Shown in pieces: positions 1 through 10,963 of a stretch of DNA of 64,000 nucleotides. Position 1 is the stretch's first letter. Every line of letters begins with the position of its first letter. The stretch lies in assembly GCF_002979775.1 (NCBI RefSeq), contig NZ_PCPR01000008.1, positions 105,206-169,205 on the forward strand, written 5' to 3'. This DNA is from Arthrobacter sp. MYb23 (lineage in GTDB: Bacteria; Actinomycetota; Actinomycetes; Actinomycetales; Micrococcaceae). The notes below the pieces were generated by a model. That model was not told the DNA's origin. It ran no database searches and worked only from the letters and a program-made list of their open reading frames with translations. The translations under genes and the position numbers were made by a program.

Positions 1-217
1 GCAACGCTGCCGCCACCTGAGCAGTGGTCAACCCATAGACCTCAATGTCAATGTCCTTGGAATCCACGGCAATGCCGCCGGCACGGGAGAGCAACGCGTC
101 CCGGACGGATCCTCCAACGATGAGGGGACGGCCGCCCGCAGCACGCAGGGAGTCGAGAACCCGCCGGGCTTCCGGGGTGAGATTGATGAGATCAGGGATG
201 GTTGTGATGTTCTTCAA
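1..217 (-). CDS. CCA-adding enzyme / poly(A) polymerase family nucleotidyltransferase, N-terminal fragment
   Basis: The visible ~72 codons carry the hallmark of the class II nucleotidyltransferase head: a VGGSVRD motif about 35 residues in, then SKDIDIEVYG, whose DxD would bind the catalytic metals. Known members add CCA to tRNA 3' ends or polyadenylate RNA; the SKDIDIE form is common in proteins that also carry an HD domain, which would lie outside the window. The start is taken as TTG at 217, because an in-frame TAG lies two codons upstream and AGGA precedes it closely. The gene runs off the left edge, so length and the choice between tRNA and RNA substrate cannot be judged. Confidence 0.75.
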   Translation of the reverse strand, partial: MKNITTIPDLINLTPEARRVLDSLRAAGGRPLIVGGSVRDALLSRAGGIAVDSKDIDIEVYGLTTAQVAAAL

Positions 218-383
218 GTCCTAACAACTCACAGTGACGGAAGGCGACGAGACTCGATGCCGCAGCTTCCAGCCCATCTTCGGATCTTCAGCACCCCAAA
301 ATCAACCTACCGTAGTTGGAATCCGACCCGCCGGCGTCGAAAGCTGGGCCAGAAGCGACAAGCCAGGAGCTACAGGCCAGACC

Positions 384-2351
384 TCACACCTCAGAGACAG
401 GCGCCGCGAACTGGGCCTCGTACAGCCGCGAGTATGCCCCGCCCGTGGCAAGAAGTTCCGAGTGTGTCCCCTGCTCCACGATCTGCCCGGCTTCCATCAC
501 CAGAATGAGATCGGCGTCCCGGATGGTGGAGAGACGGTGAGCGATGACGAAGCTCGTCCGGTCCGAGCGCAAGGCATTCATGGCTTTCTGCACCAACACC
601 TCGGTCCGGGTATCCACGGAGCTGGTGGCTTCATCCAAGATCAACACCGAGGGCCGGGACAGGAAGGCCCGGGCAATGGTGAGCAGCTGCTTCTCACCCG
701 CGGAAACATTGCCGCCTTCGTCGTCCAGCAAGGTGTCATACCCCTCGGGCAGCGACTTCACGAACCGGTCAACGTAAGTGGCCTGAGCAGCCTCATGTAT
801 TTCAGATTCCGAAGCAGTGGGCCGACCGTACGCAATGTTGTCCCGGATCGTCCCGCCGAACAGCCAGGTGTCTTGTAGGACCATGCCCATCCGCGAGCGA
901 AGTTCCTGCCGCGAGAGCGAGGCGATGTCCACGCCGTCGAGCGTTATTCGTCCGGAGTCGAGCTCGTAGAACCGCATCATGAGGTTCACCAGGGTGGTCT
1001 TGCCAGCTCCCGTCGGCCCAACAATCGCGATGCTCTGTCCAGGTTCAGCTACCAAACTGAGGTCCGTAATGAGCGGCTTGTCCGGCGAGTACCGGAAGGA
1101 CACGTTCTCGAACACCAGCCGCCCGCGGCCTGCACCTGCCTCGGAAGGTGCAGGCTCAATAGATTCTTCTTCCTCATCCAACAGATCGAACACGCGCTCA
1201 GCCGAGGCAACGCCGGATTGCAGCATGTTGGCCATCGATCCGAGTTGGGCCAGTGGCATGGTGAATTGCCGCGAGTACTGAATGAAGGCTTGGACGTCAC
1301 CCAATTGCATGGACCCCGAGGCCACCTGCAGGCCACCCACCACGGCGATTCCGACGTACACCAGGTTCCCTATAAACGTCATTGCCGGCATGATCAGGCC
1401 GCTCACGAACTGCGCCCCGAAGCTCGCCTGATACAACTCCGAGTTCTTTTGACGGAATTTCTCCTGCACCTCGTTCTGCCGCCCGAACACCTTCACCAGC
1501 GCATGCCCGGTGTACGTTTCCTCAATCTGGCCGTTGAGCTCACCGGTGTTCTTCCACTGGGCCACGAACAGTTTCTGCGAGCGCTTGGCGATCAGCAGCG
1601 TGGTTCCGAGCGTCAATGGAATGGTCACCAAGGCAATCAGGGCCAGCAGTGGCGAGAGCAGGAACATCATCACCAGCACACCCACCACCGTCAGCAACGA
1701 GGAGACCACCTGGCTGATGGATTGCTGCAGGCTTTGGGAGATGTTGTCCACATCATTGGTCACGCGGCTTAGCAGCTCGCCGCGCTGGATGGAGTCGAAA
1801 TAGCGCAGGGGAAGACGGTGGATTTTCGCTTCGATCCGCTCGCGGAGGCGGTACACGGTCCGCTGCACGACGCCGTTGAGCACGTACGCCTGCATCCAGC
1901 CGAACGCTGAGGCCAGGACATACAGCGCCAGCGCCCACAGCAGCACTGACGCGAGCGCAGTGAAGTCGATTCCGACGCCGGGAGTGAGGGTCATGGCGCT
2001 CAACATGTCGGCCTTGCTGTTCTCACCGGAGGCGCGCAGGCCCGCGATCACGTCGGCTTTGGAGGCGCCGGCGGGAAGCTGTTTTGAGACGACGCCGGCG
2101 AAGATCAGGTTGGTGCCTTCGCCCAGCAGCCTCGGCCCAATGACCGACAAGGCAACGCTGGCCACGGCGAACACCAGCACCAGCGTCAGCCAGAACCGCT
2201 CCGGCCGCAAGGTTCCCAACAACCGCCGGGCTGAGGCACTGAAGTTCGAGGCTTTCTCGGCCGGAATGTTCATCCCGGCGAAGGGTCCTCCGCGGCCCGG
2301 TCCCATGGCTGGCCGTTGGGGTCCGCGTGGCCCGGCTGATACGGCACTCAT
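384..2351 (-). CDS. ABC exporter half-transporter (fused permease-ATPase), second subunit
   Basis: 655 aa with a Pro/Gly-rich N-tail (about 40 residues), a six-helix type IV exporter domain (about 45-370) and a C-terminal ATPase. Walker A is GPTGAGKTT, the signature is VSAGEKQ in place of the canonical LSGGQ, and Walker B is VLILDEATS. It starts inside the upstream gene's stop (ATGA overlap), so the two subunits are translationally coupled and probably form a heterodimer. Known relatives of such pairs (LmrCD, BmrCD, TM287/288) export drugs or lipids. The degenerate signature is usual for one site of an asymmetric heterodimer. Substrate cannot be read from sequence. Confidence 0.9.
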   Translation of the reverse strand: MSAVSAGPRGPQRPAMGPGRGGPFAGMNIPAEKASNFSASARRLLGTLRPERFWLTLVLVFAVASVALSVIGPRLLGEGTNLIFAGVVSKQLPAGASKADVIAGLRASGENSKADMLSAMTLTPGVGIDFTALASVLLWALALYVLASAFGWMQAYVLNGVVQRTVYRLRERIEAKIHRLPLRYFDSIQRGELLSRVTNDVDNISQSLQQSISQVVSSLLTVVGVLVMMFLLSPLLALIALVTIPLTLGTTLLIAKRSQKLFVAQWKNTGELNGQIEETYTGHALVKVFGRQNEVQEKFRQKNSELYQASFGAQFVSGLIMPAMTFIGNLVYVGIAVVGGLQVASGSMQLGDVQAFIQYSRQFTMPLAQLGSMANMLQSGVASAERVFDLLDEEEESIEPAPSEAGAGRGRLVFENVSFRYSPDKPLITDLSLVAEPGQSIAIVGPTGAGKTTLVNLMMRFYELDSGRITLDGVDIASLSRQELRSRMGMVLQDTWLFGGTIRDNIAYGRPTASESEIHEAAQATYVDRFVKSLPEGYDTLLDDEGGNVSAGEKQLLTIARAFLSRPSVLILDEATSSVDTRTEVLVQKAMNALRSDRTSFVIAHRLSTIRDADLILVMEAGQIVEQGTHSELLATGGAYSRLYEAQFAAPVSEV

Positions 2352-4081
2352 GCTGCCTCCTCTGCCGCGAGCTGGGAGGACACGATTTCCCTGTAGGTTT
2401 CGGAGGTCTCCAGTAACTCATCGTGTGTTCCGCGCCCAACTATCCTGCCGTCGTCGAGCACCAGGATCTGGTCAGCGTCCGCGATGCTGGAGACGCGTTG
2501 CGCCACGATCACCAGCGTGGCGCCGTTGGTGTGGCGTTTGAGGGCCTGCCGGAGCCGGGCATCGGTGGCGGTGTCCAGGGATGAGAAGGAGTCGTCAAAG
2601 ATGTAGAGCTCCGGCTGTTTCACCAGTGCCCGGGCGATTGCGAGCCGTTGACGTTGACCGCCGGAAACGTTGGTGCCGCCCTGCGAAATGACCGCATCCA
2701 GTCCGCCTTCCATCTCTTCCACAAAATCCCGGGCCTGAGCCACTGACAGCGCCTGCCACAGCTCGTCCTCGGTGGCGTCGGGCTTCCCGTAGTGGAGGTT
2801 GCTGCGGACCGTCCCAGAGAACAGGTAGGGCCGTTGCGGTACCAGGCCAATGTGGCCCCACAACAGGTCCGGGTGCAGCTCGCGGACGTCCACGCCGTCC
2901 ATGCGCACTGACCCGGACGTGGCGTCGAACAGCCTCGGCATGAGGTTCACGAGCGTGGTTTTGCCGGCGCCGGTGCTGCCGATGATCGCGGTGGTCTGAC
3001 CGGCCAAAGCGGTGAAAGAAAGCCCGCTCAGCACCGGCTGCTCGGCACCCGGGTAGGCGAATCCGACGTCGCGCATTTCCAGTTCGCCGCGGCGGATACC
3101 GCCGGTGACAGGGTTCGACGGCGGTTGGACACTTGATGCGGTGTCCAGCACCTCGCCGATCCGGTCGGCGGAAACGGACGCGCGCGGGATCATCACGGCC
3201 ATGAACGTGGCCATCATGACGGACATCAGGATCTGCATGAGGTAGCTCAGGAACGCGATCAGGGTGCCCACCTGCATGGAGCCGTCCTCGATCCTGAAGG
3301 ATCCGAACCAGATCACCGCCACACTGGAAACGTTCATCACCAGCATGACCACAGGGAACATGAGCGCCATCAACCGGCCGGCCCGCAACGCAACGTCGGT
3401 GACGTCGTCGTTCGCTTTTGCGAAACGGGCGGCTTCCATGTCCTCCCGGACGAAAGCCCGCACAACGCGGATGCCGGTCAGTTGCTCGCGGAGGACCCGG
3501 TTGACGGCGTCGATCCGGACCTGCATCTTCCGGAAGAGCGGTACCATCCGCGTCACGATCAACCCGACAGCCACCAGCAACACCGGCACGCACACCGCGA
3601 TCAGCCACGACAATTGGGCGTCCTGACGCACAGCCATGATCACGCCGCCAATGCTCAGCATGGGAGCCGCGACCATCAGGGTGCAGGACATGAGCACCAA
3701 CTGCTGCACCTGCTGAACGTCATTGGTGGACCGGGTGATCAGTGATGGCGCCCCGAACCTGGTGACTTCCTGCTCGGAGAACTCCCCCACCCGGCTGAAA
3801 ATCGCGTCGCGGAGATCGCGGCCCATCCCCATGGCAGCCTTAGCGCCGAAGTACACGGCAACCACCGCACACGCGATCTGCACCAGGGTAATGAGCAGCA
3901 TGAGTCCGCCCATGCGCATGATGTAGTCCGTATCTCCGGTGGCCACGCCGTTGTCGATAATGTCGGCGTTCAGCGTCGGAAGGTACAGGGACGCAATGGA
4001 CTGCGCCAACTGGAAGACGACGACGGCGATCAGCAGCCGCTGATGCGGCCGCAGAAACCGAACAAGTACCTTCCACAGCAT
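2348..4081 (-). CDS. ABC exporter half-transporter, first subunit
   Basis: 577 aa, an exporter permease domain (about 1-320) followed by an ATPase with Walker [10 protein letters not shown], canonical signature VSGGQRQR and Walker [13 protein letters not shown]. The Walker B is followed by D rather than the catalytic E (DDS), so this subunit appears to have the degenerate catalytic carboxylate while its partner has the degenerate signature. That is the classic split of a heterodimeric exporter with one working ATP site. Start is the ATG at 4081. It is the first gene of a two-gene operon that diverges from the aldo/keto reductase gene. Confidence 0.9.
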   Translation of the reverse strand: MLWKVLVRFLRPHQRLLIAVVVFQLAQSIASLYLPTLNADIIDNGVATGDTDYIMRMGGLMLLITLVQIACAVVAVYFGAKAAMGMGRDLRDAIFSRVGEFSEQEVTRFGAPSLITRSTNDVQQVQQLVLMSCTLMVAAPMLSIGGVIMAVRQDAQLSWLIAVCVPVLLVAVGLIVTRMVPLFRKMQVRIDAVNRVLREQLTGIRVVRAFVREDMEAARFAKANDDVTDVALRAGRLMALMFPVVMLVMNVSSVAVIWFGSFRIEDGSMQVGTLIAFLSYLMQILMSVMMATFMAVMIPRASVSADRIGEVLDTASSVQPPSNPVTGGIRRGELEMRDVGFAYPGAEQPVLSGLSFTALAGQTTAIIGSTGAGKTTLVNLMPRLFDATSGSVRMDGVDVRELHPDLLWGHIGLVPQRPYLFSGTVRSNLHYGKPDATEDELWQALSVAQARDFVEEMEGGLDAVISQGGTNVSGGQRQRLAIARALVKQPELYIFDDSFSSLDTATDARLRQALKRHTNGATLVIVAQRVSSIADADQILVLDDGRIVGRGTHDELLETSETYREIVSSQLAAEEAA

Positions 4082-4153
4082 GGCAACTCCAAGCAGAAAT
4101 CGTGTGAACCGAAGGCCAGTTTACGTCTGGTTGCTGCGGGCAACTAGAGGGAT

Positions 4154-4182
4154 GTGAGGGGTAATGTCAGGGACTCCCTCAC
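4154..4182. promoter_or_regulatory. inverted repeat in divergent promoter region
   Basis: GTGAGGG at 4154-4160 and CCCTCAC at 4176-4182 form perfect 7-bp arms separated by 15 bp, in the only non-coding stretch between the divergent exporter operon and the aldo/keto reductase gene. It would suit a dimeric regulator controlling one or both units. No regulator gene is adjacent, so the assignment is positional only. Confidence 0.4.
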
Positions 4183-4200
4183 TCCGGTCCGGCCCCATAA

Positions 4201-5241
<1,041 letters not shown>

Positions 5242-5247
5242 AAGACG

Positions 5248-5916
5248 TCAGTCGCTGACGAGTTCAAGCGACCGAAGCTTCCCTGCAAATTCAAGTGCGG
5301 CATCGCTGACATCAGTCTCGGCCGCACGGCGTGAGCCATCAACGTCCGCATTGAGCACAGTAGGTGCGAACCGGATATGTGTCGCGTCCTGGATGCCCAC
5401 AAAGTTCAGCCAGTCAGCGAAGAAGGTACTGCTGAAATCGGAACCGAACGCTGCCGGAACCCCGGGAGCGTAGACGCCGCTGGTGTGGATGGCTACAGCG
5501 TGCTTGCCTTCCATGAGTCCGCTGTAGCCACTCTGGGGGTCGAATCCGAAGCTCCAGCCTGGCTGGGTGATGATGTCGATCCACTGCTTCAGCACATAGG
5601 GCACGCCGGAGTTCCACATGGGGATATTGAAAACGTAGGCGTCAGCGGCCGCGAATTGGTCGAACACTGCCCGGGCCGATTCCCACGCAGCAAGCTGTTC
5701 CGGACTCTGGTCCTGGCCGGTAAAAACGGCCATCTTCGCGGCAGCTGCGGTCCGGCCGAAAGCCGGCAACGCGCCGTCGTCGAAAAGATTCAATGTCTCC
5801 ACCTCGAATGACTCCGGGGCCGCAACCTGAACTGAGTCAATGAAATGGCGGGCGAGCCGCAGGGAATCGCTGTTCGCGTATCGGGGCGAGGCGTTGATGT
5901 GGAGGATGGAGGGCAC
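5248..5916 (-). CDS. azoR: FMN-dependent NADH-azoreductase / quinone reductase
   Basis: 222 aa flavodoxin-like fold protein. The N-terminus ILHINASPR followed by SDSLRLARHF is the FMN-phosphate loop of AzoR proteins, and the NIPMWNSGVPYVLKQWID block is the conserved flavin-binding PxxN segment. Known AzoR enzymes reduce quinones and azo dyes by two-electron transfer. It is transcribed away from an HxlR-type regulator 125 bp off. HxlR proteins often sense quinones or aldehydes, so regulation by that neighbour is likely, through the palindrome at 6011-6026. Confidence 0.9.
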   Translation of the reverse strand: MPSILHINASPRYANSDSLRLARHFIDSVQVAAPESFEVETLNLFDDGALPAFGRTAAAAKMAVFTGQDQSPEQLAAWESARAVFDQFAAADAYVFNIPMWNSGVPYVLKQWIDIITQPGWSFGFDPQSGYSGLMEGKHAVAIHTSGVYAPGVPAAFGSDFSSTFFADWLNFVGIQDATHIRFAPTVLNADVDGSRRAAETDVSDAALEFAGKLRSLELVSD

Positions 5917-6010
5917 GGTGTTCCTTTCGAATCGGGGGACGTTTTGACCCCCGGTTCGATCCTCACCCGGGTATGTAACGCAGCGTAAGAACGCACTTTA
6001 TTGTGCCCAA

Positions 6011-6026
6011 GGCACCTCGAGGTGCC
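6011..6026. promoter_or_regulatory. 16-bp perfect palindrome, probable HxlR operator
   Basis: GGCACCTCGAGGTGCC is a perfect self-complementary 16-mer, lying 15 bp before the regulator ATG and about 95 bp before the azoreductase start. Position and dimer symmetry fit autoregulation by the HxlR protein with joint control of azoR. Inference from position; no binding consensus is known to me for this subfamily. Confidence 0.5.
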
Positions 6027-6041
6027 TGCAATGATGAGGGC

Positions 6042-6458
6042 ATGACACTCACAGCTGAACAGAGCCGCGAGAGAGCGCAACACCGCTACAACGCTTCTTT
6101 GGAGCTCTGCCCTGCACGCCAACTTCTGGAAGCCATCAGCAGCAAATGGGTGACGTTGGTGATGCTCGCCTTGGAGGAAAGCCCGCAACGGCACAGCGAA
6201 CTGCGACGCCGCATTCCCGGTGTAAGCCAGAAAATGCTGACCTCAACGCTCCGCACCCTGGAGCGCGACGGCCTCATTGATCGGGAGGTCACCGCGTCCG
6301 TTCCGGTGCGGACTGACTACGAACTCACTGCCCTGGGACGGTCATTGCTTCCGGTCATTTTCGGCATGAAGGAGTGGGCGGAGGACAACATGGATACGGT
6401 GGCAACGTCCCGCCAACACCATGACAGAACCCATGCCGGCGTCGCCCCCAAACAGTAG
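6042..6458 (+). CDS. HxlR family transcriptional regulator
   Basis: 138 aa winged-helix protein. The core CPARQLLEAISSKWVTLVMLAL and the block SELRRRIPGVSQKMLTSTLRTLERDGLI are textbook HxlR: helix-turn-helix then wing (RTDYELTALG). A cysteine (about C23) sits where redox-sensing HypR/QorR-type members have their reactive Cys, which fits a quinone or aldehyde sensor. I chose ATG 6042, with GAGGG 5 bp upstream, over an in-frame GTG at 6003, because the palindrome would otherwise lie in the coding region. Likely represses azoR (divergent), and perhaps itself and the hydrolase gene 43 bp downstream. Confidence 0.9.
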   Translation: MTLTAEQSRERAQHRYNASLELCPARQLLEAISSKWVTLVMLALEESPQRHSELRRRIPGVSQKMLTSTLRTLERDGLIDREVTASVPVRTDYELTALGRSLLPVIFGMKEWAEDNMDTVATSRQHHDRTHAGVAPKQ

Positions 6459-6498
6459 GCTGGAAACGTTCGAGTAGAACCGCATCGAAGGGACTTGA

Positions 6499-7338
<840 letters not shown>

Positions 7339-7350
7339 AGCCCGGGAGTG

Positions 7351-7403
7351 TTTGTACAGCAGATGACCTTTAGAAGGCGTTTAAAGGGCATTTGCTGTAC
7401 AAA
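7351..7403. terminator. long bidirectional hairpin between convergent genes
   Basis: Arms 7351-7371 and 7383-7403 pair over 21 bp with two mismatches: the outer 11 bp (TTTGTACAGCA with TGCTGTACAAA) are perfect and the loop is 11 nt. T-rich ends lie on both sides. It sits exactly between the hydrolase stop and the CYTH-CHAD stop, so a shared terminator for both convergent transcripts is the simplest reading. Confidence 0.7.
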
Positions 7404-7408
7404 AACTC

Positions 7409-8932
7409 TTACTTCTTGAGGCGAAGCTTCCGTACCTTTTTGCCCTTCCGCAGGTACTTTTCCAGCGTCGCATCAGCGGCGGTGCGTTCCATTGCATGGA
7501 GCACTCCATAGGTGAAAGCACCGTTGCTGGTGCCCGGCGCGGAACCCAGCTTCAGCAGTTCCGCACTGGCCATGACGCTGTCCTGATGGTCGCCAAGGAT
7601 GGATTGAACCCTGTGGGCCGCATTTCCCAGCTTCACAGCACGCTTGCTGTGGACGGCTTCCGCAGCAGCCGCGGCAAAACGCAGCTTTTTGGCGGCCTTC
7701 CGGACTTCGTGGAACGCCTTATCGCTTTGAGGCCCGACGCCGGCACGCACCGCTGCGTCGTGCCGTTTGCGGAGCCTTTTGCCGGCCTTGTTGACGAGCT
7801 TTGCCGTGGTCTTCTTTGCCGGCGCGGAACCCTTTGGCGTCAGTGGGGGATGCTCCAGGAAGGCTTCCAGGTTGTCCAATAACGTGAAGTAGCGGGGGCT
7901 GTTCAACCGGTTCCTCACGGCAGACATCGCATTGTTGGCCCTAAGGGCCATGCGTTCTTCAAGGTCATCGCCTAGCTGACCGACAACCAGTTTCCCCGGC
8001 AGTTCATCAAGGCTGACCTTCAGGCGCTGGTGCAAGACTTCCACATCGCGGTACCGGCCAAGTGTTTTTGCGAGCGATTTAAGCTCCCGTTCCAGATCCT
8101 TTACATCCGTCGGCTCGAAGAGCGCGCTATAGCTATGGAACACGGCCCGGATCCGGCGGATCTGGGACCTCATTTGATGGACCGAATCGTCACGGGCAAG
8201 GCGGACATGGGCGTCCTGAAGGAGCATCTCGGCCACTTGTTCGTCCAGGTAATTGAGCACCGGAACCGCCGCCGGGCCCTTGCCACTGGGCTCTTCACGC
8301 TCCGTCCGCTGTGGGGCGGGCCATGAGTCGCCCAAGGCGGTGGCCAGCTTGGACGTGCGCTTGCTTGGCTTTGCTCCAGCATCGGAGAGTTGCTTCGTGA
8401 GTGTGCTCAGCATGGTGTCATCTACGTCATCGCAGGGAGCCAACTCCACCTCCCATTCCCGCCATTGCAGCTCGCGCCGTTCACCGAGCATCGACTGGGC
8501 GCGAACGTGATCGTCCACGAAATCGGCCACGCGGTGACCGTCGCTGCCATACAGGGCGTAGCTGGTCCGTTCCGTGTCCAGCGTTGCGATGGCGGCCACC
8601 GCATGGCCCCTGGTGTAGGCGAGCACGCGGTCCATGAGTTCTGACGGGACGGTGTCCGCGTTGCCCAGGGGTGCGTGGATCTCTGTTCTCTTGCCGGGGC
8701 CATGCGGGAGCTTCAGGTGCCAACCGGCATCCGGTCCACCGGCGCGGCGGCGCAGCGTGATTCCCCGGGCGGCGAGGGCCAGGTGCTGCGTATCAAAGTA
8801 GATGGCTTCCAGGGCGTGGATTGCCGGTTCACCCACTTTTTCGACTCCGACCAATTGATCCAGGGCCGGCAGAGGAGTGGTCGCCTCGGCGTCGAATTTC
8901 TGTTCAACTTCCACGTTGCCTGTGGTTGCCAT
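7409..8932 (-). CDS. CYTH and CHAD domain protein
   Basis: 507 aa. The N-terminal half (about 1-200) is a CYTH domain, recognised by the EVEQK form of the ExExK motif at residues 8-12, by ITLRRRAGG, and by WHLKLP followed by GKRTEI. The C-terminal half (about 220-500) is a CHAD domain, an alpha-helical module with conserved His and basic residues (VHQMRSQIRRIRAVFHSY and FHEVRKAAKKLRFAAAAAE). CYTH proteins cleave or bind triphosphates; CHAD domains bind polyphosphate. A role in polyphosphate or triphosphate metabolism is expected, but the exact reaction is unknown. The C-tail is strongly basic (KKVRKLRLKK). Confidence 0.92.
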   Translation of the reverse strand: MATTGNVEVEQKFDAEATTPLPALDQLVGVEKVGEPAIHALEAIYFDTQHLALAARGITLRRRAGGPDAGWHLKLPHGPGKRTEIHAPLGNADTVPSELMDRVLAYTRGHAVAAIATLDTERTSYALYGSDGHRVADFVDDHVRAQSMLGERRELQWREWEVELAPCDDVDDTMLSTLTKQLSDAGAKPSKRTSKLATALGDSWPAPQRTEREEPSGKGPAAVPVLNYLDEQVAEMLLQDAHVRLARDDSVHQMRSQIRRIRAVFHSYSALFEPTDVKDLERELKSLAKTLGRYRDVEVLHQRLKVSLDELPGKLVVGQLGDDLEERMALRANNAMSAVRNRLNSPRYFTLLDNLEAFLEHPPLTPKGSAPAKKTTAKLVNKAGKRLRKRHDAAVRAGVGPQSDKAFHEVRKAAKKLRFAAAAAEAVHSKRAVKLGNAAHRVQSILGDHQDSVMASAELLKLGSAPGTSNGAFTYGVLHAMERTAADATLEKYLRKGKKVRKLRLKK

Positions 8933-8966
8933 GACCGCGGAACTCCTGTCTTTTGGGATGCCACGA

Positions 8967-8993
8967 GGGCCGGCCAGTTGTAGTGGCCGGCCC
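8967..8993 (-). terminator. GC-rich hairpin downstream of the SRPBCC gene
   Basis: GGGCCGGCCA (8967-8976) and TGGCCGGCCC (8984-8993) form a perfect 10-bp stem with a 7-nt loop. It lies about 70 bp past the SRPBCC stop and 34 bp before the CYTH-CHAD start on the same strand. There is no clear U tract, so termination may be imperfect, as is common in actinobacteria. Confidence 0.55.
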
Positions 8994-9064
8994 CCGTTGG
9001 AGCTATTCCATTTCTTCTGTCTCCAGTGTGAGTCAGTTCAGGGCCTCACACCAGAGAACCTCAC

Positions 9065-9676
9065 CTAGAGTCCTGGTGAGCGTGGCTGCGGCGGTTCTGC
9101 CGGCCCTTCATTTGCAGCGGGCGCAGAGACGTCCGCGGCGGGTGCTGAGAGGTCCGGATCCACCGGCGGGAACTCGGCTGTTGCTGCTCCACTGCGAAAA
9201 GTTTCGCCCGTGTCATCAACATCTCCCCCGGACACCGTGCCACGCCAAGCACCGGTTTCGTGCCCTTGGGCTTCGATGAACTTCTTGAACTTGTCCAGAT
9301 CCGCACCAACGCGCAGACTGTCCACTCCAAGGGCCGAGCCCGCCTTTTCTGCGAGACCATCCGGCTCCCAGACGATCTCCACGTTCACCCGCGTCCGGCC
9401 GGCGTCGAGGGGCTCGAAGCTCACAGTGCCGCCGTTGCGGGGACCATTCACGCTGGCCCAACTCACCAGGGAGTCCGGGACTTGCTCGATGATTTGCGCG
9501 TTGTATTCGCGCTTCACTCCGCCCACATTGGTGGAAAAGTGCAGGCCCGTTTCGTCGATTTGTTCCACGGCCTCCACTCCATTCATGAACTGGGGGAAGG
9601 CCTCGAACTGTGTCCACTGGTTGTAGGCGACAGATACGGGGACATCTACTTCGATTGACTTATTGACCGTAGCCAT
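9065..9676 (-). CDS. SRPBCC family (polyketide cyclase/dehydrase-like) protein
   Basis: 203 aa. Residues about 1-145 form a START/SRPBCC fold of the cyclase/dehydrase type, beginning IEVDVPVSVAYNQWTQFEAFPQFM with the later block VNVEIVWEPDGL. The C-terminal 50 residues are Pro/Ala-rich and probably disordered. These hydrophobic-pocket proteins bind lipids or aromatic ligands; in this subgroup the ligand is unknown and they tend to sit with stress-related genes. The ATG at 9676 follows GAAGGAGC. It lies downstream of, and on the same strand as, a run of small acidic and membrane proteins. Confidence 0.85.
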   Translation of the reverse strand: MATVNKSIEVDVPVSVAYNQWTQFEAFPQFMNGVEAVEQIDETGLHFSTNVGGVKREYNAQIIEQVPDSLVSWASVNGPRNGGTVSFEPLDAGRTRVNVEIVWEPDGLAEKAGSALGVDSLRVGADLDKFKKFIEAQGHETGAWRGTVSGGDVDDTGETFRSGAATAEFPPVDPDLSAPAADVSAPAANEGPAEPPQPRSPGL

Positions 9677-9687
9677 AGGTTTGCTCC

Positions 9688-9715
9688 TTCGATCACGTCT
9701 AGTTCGATCACGTCT
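9688..9715. repeat. 15-bp tandem direct repeat upstream of the SRPBCC gene
   Basis: TTCGATCACGTCT occurs at 9688-9700 and again at 9703-9715, spaced 15 bp. The copy nearer the gene overlaps the ribosome-binding region of the SRPBCC gene (minus strand). It may be a slippage duplication or a paired regulator site. Confidence 0.5.
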
Positions 9716-9740
9716 CGGGCGCTCACGCTGTACTGCTGGT

Positions 9741-9797
9741 GGCGCGCCAGCCAGCTGGCTGCTTAACCAGTGGCGCGCCTGTCTAAAGCGCGCCAGC
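9741..9797. terminator. palindrome-rich GC spacer, possible terminator
   Basis: GGCGCGCC occurs at 9741-9748 and 9772-9779, with a related AGCGCGCC near 9787, and the perfect palindrome CAGCCAGCTGGCTG lies at 9748-9761. The block is immediately downstream of the acidic-protein gene on the minus strand, so a terminator hairpin is plausible. The octamer is GC-rich natural sequence here, not evidence of cloning. Confidence 0.35.
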
Positions 9798-9805
9798 CAA
9801 AGCTC

Positions 9806-10159
9806 TTAGCCGGCGTCGAAACTTTCTTCGTCATCGTCGTTGGGGGACTCTTCCTGGGGAAGGTCGTTGCCGCTGCCGTCCGGCAGGCTGTCGTCGTTGC
9901 CGTCGGGCAGCGAGGATTGCTCCGCGTGGGCCTGCTCTTCGGTTCCGCCGAAACGGCCTGCACCCGGTTCGCCTGCACTATCTGAATCCTCGGGATTCAG
10001 GTGGCTGAGGTTCGGCGCGCCAGTGCCCTCGCCGAGGGCGGCCTCCTCGATGTCTTCTTCCACGCGGGGCTGTGCCTGGCCTCCGCCGGCTTCCTGCTCC
10101 GCGGTAGGAGTGCCGTAGCCTCCCACTTCCTCTTCCGGTGTGGCGTTCTGCTTGTCCAT
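9806..10159 (-). CDS. small acidic, intrinsically disordered protein
   Basis: 117 aa, dominated by Glu, Asp, Gly, Pro and Ser, with no hydrophobic core, no signal peptide and no membrane segment. The two sub-repeats SLPDGNDD and SLPDGSGND sit near the C-terminus. I do not recognise a family. ATG 10159 is chosen over an upstream ATG because AAAGGACAGTTCAC precedes it at correct spacing. Proteins of this composition are common beside SRPBCC and small membrane stress genes in Arthrobacter relatives, which fits this neighbourhood. Function unknown. Confidence 0.7.
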   Translation of the reverse strand: MDKQNATPEEEVGGYGTPTAEQEAGGGQAQPRVEEDIEEAALGEGTGAPNLSHLNPEDSDSAGEPGAGRFGGTEEQAHAEQSSLPDGNDDSLPDGSGNDLPQEESPNDDDEESFDAG

Positions 10160-10380
10160 GTGAACTGTCCTTTCCCTGAGCGGTGGAACGTGTTTATGGA
10201 ACACTTCGAACCTATAAGGCCCCTTGGTGGCATGTCCATGCCTTTGACGATAATAGTCAGCAAACTTAGTAAAAGGCCATTCGGGGGTCTAGGCTTCCAC
10301 CATGGAGCCGCAGCCCACGTACCATCCGAGGGCCCGCTGCAGGCATGCCTGAACCAGGCCCGGCACCAGGCGGGATCTAC

Positions 10381-10584
10381 TTAGGAGGGTTGTGGAATCT
10401 CGCAGCCACCCTGAGGATCCAGGCCCGTGTAATTCAGCGGGCCGGCAACAATATTCAACGCGATGGTGGCGAACTGTGAACACTGCGCCGGCGGGGCAGT
10501 GAAATATCCCCGCTGACCGGCCGCAACGGCCCCAATAATGAGCCACACCACCACGAACAGCCCGATGATTGAACCGATTCGCAT
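10381..10584 (-). CDS. small single-pass membrane protein
   Basis: 67 aa. One hydrophobic helix (residues about 5-23, IIGLFVVVWLIIGAVAAGQ) is followed by an exported or periplasm-side tail with two Cys (CSQF and GGCE), which could form a disulfide, and an aromatic-rich RGYFTAP stretch. The length and pattern fit small envelope proteins conserved in Arthrobacter, but I cannot name a family. It is a separate unit on the same strand as the neighbouring small genes. Confidence 0.75.
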   Translation of the reverse strand: MRIGSIIGLFVVVWLIIGAVAAGQRGYFTAPPAQCSQFATIALNIVAGPLNYTGLDPQGGCEIPQPS

Positions 10585-10699
10585 TTAATTCCCCATCGCT
10601 AAAGACAACTCCCGCAATTAGCGGCAACCACAGATCCTTGTTTGCCGAGAGCGCGGCCGCGGACTGGATCTCTCCTGTTCGCGGCCGCGCTGGCTCCCA

Positions 10700-10963
10700 T
10701 CAATCCGTGGGATTGGTTTCGGTGGTCAGACCACGCGAGTCCGCAGTCTTCTCGTCCTTTTCTTCGGCTGGTCCGGGCGGACTGGCCGATTCGCTGGGAC
10801 CGGCATCGACGGCGTCGTCCGGACTTTCCGACGATGCATCACCTACGGGCGCCCGACTGCTCGAGCCGGGCATCCCGGGATCTCTCGGAATGGGGTTCCC
10901 GGGGGTTGTGGTCCCATCGCGAACCTGCGCAAAACCTGCTACTTCGTTTGGGTCAGTTGTCAT
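10700..10963 (-). CDS. small disordered Pro/Ser/Asp-rich protein
   Basis: 87 aa from the ATG at 10963, whose ATGA overlaps the stop of the 52-aa membrane protein just upstream, so the two are coupled. The composition is Pro, Gly, Ser, Asp and Glu with many Thr and no hydrophobic segment. A longer reading to 11032 would add an implausible Gly/Pro-rich head that runs antisense-like through the neighbour. No family recognised. Confidence 0.6.
   Translation of the reverse strand: MTTDPNEVAGFAQVRDGTTTPGNPIPRDPGMPGSSSRAPVGDASSESPDDAVDAGPSESASPPGPAEEKDEKTADSRGLTTETNPTD

Noticed and set aside
9741..9779. Two GGCGCGCC octamers, considered as cloning scars
   Set aside because: They are part of a natural GC-rich palindromic spacer between ordinary genes; nothing else looks engineered.
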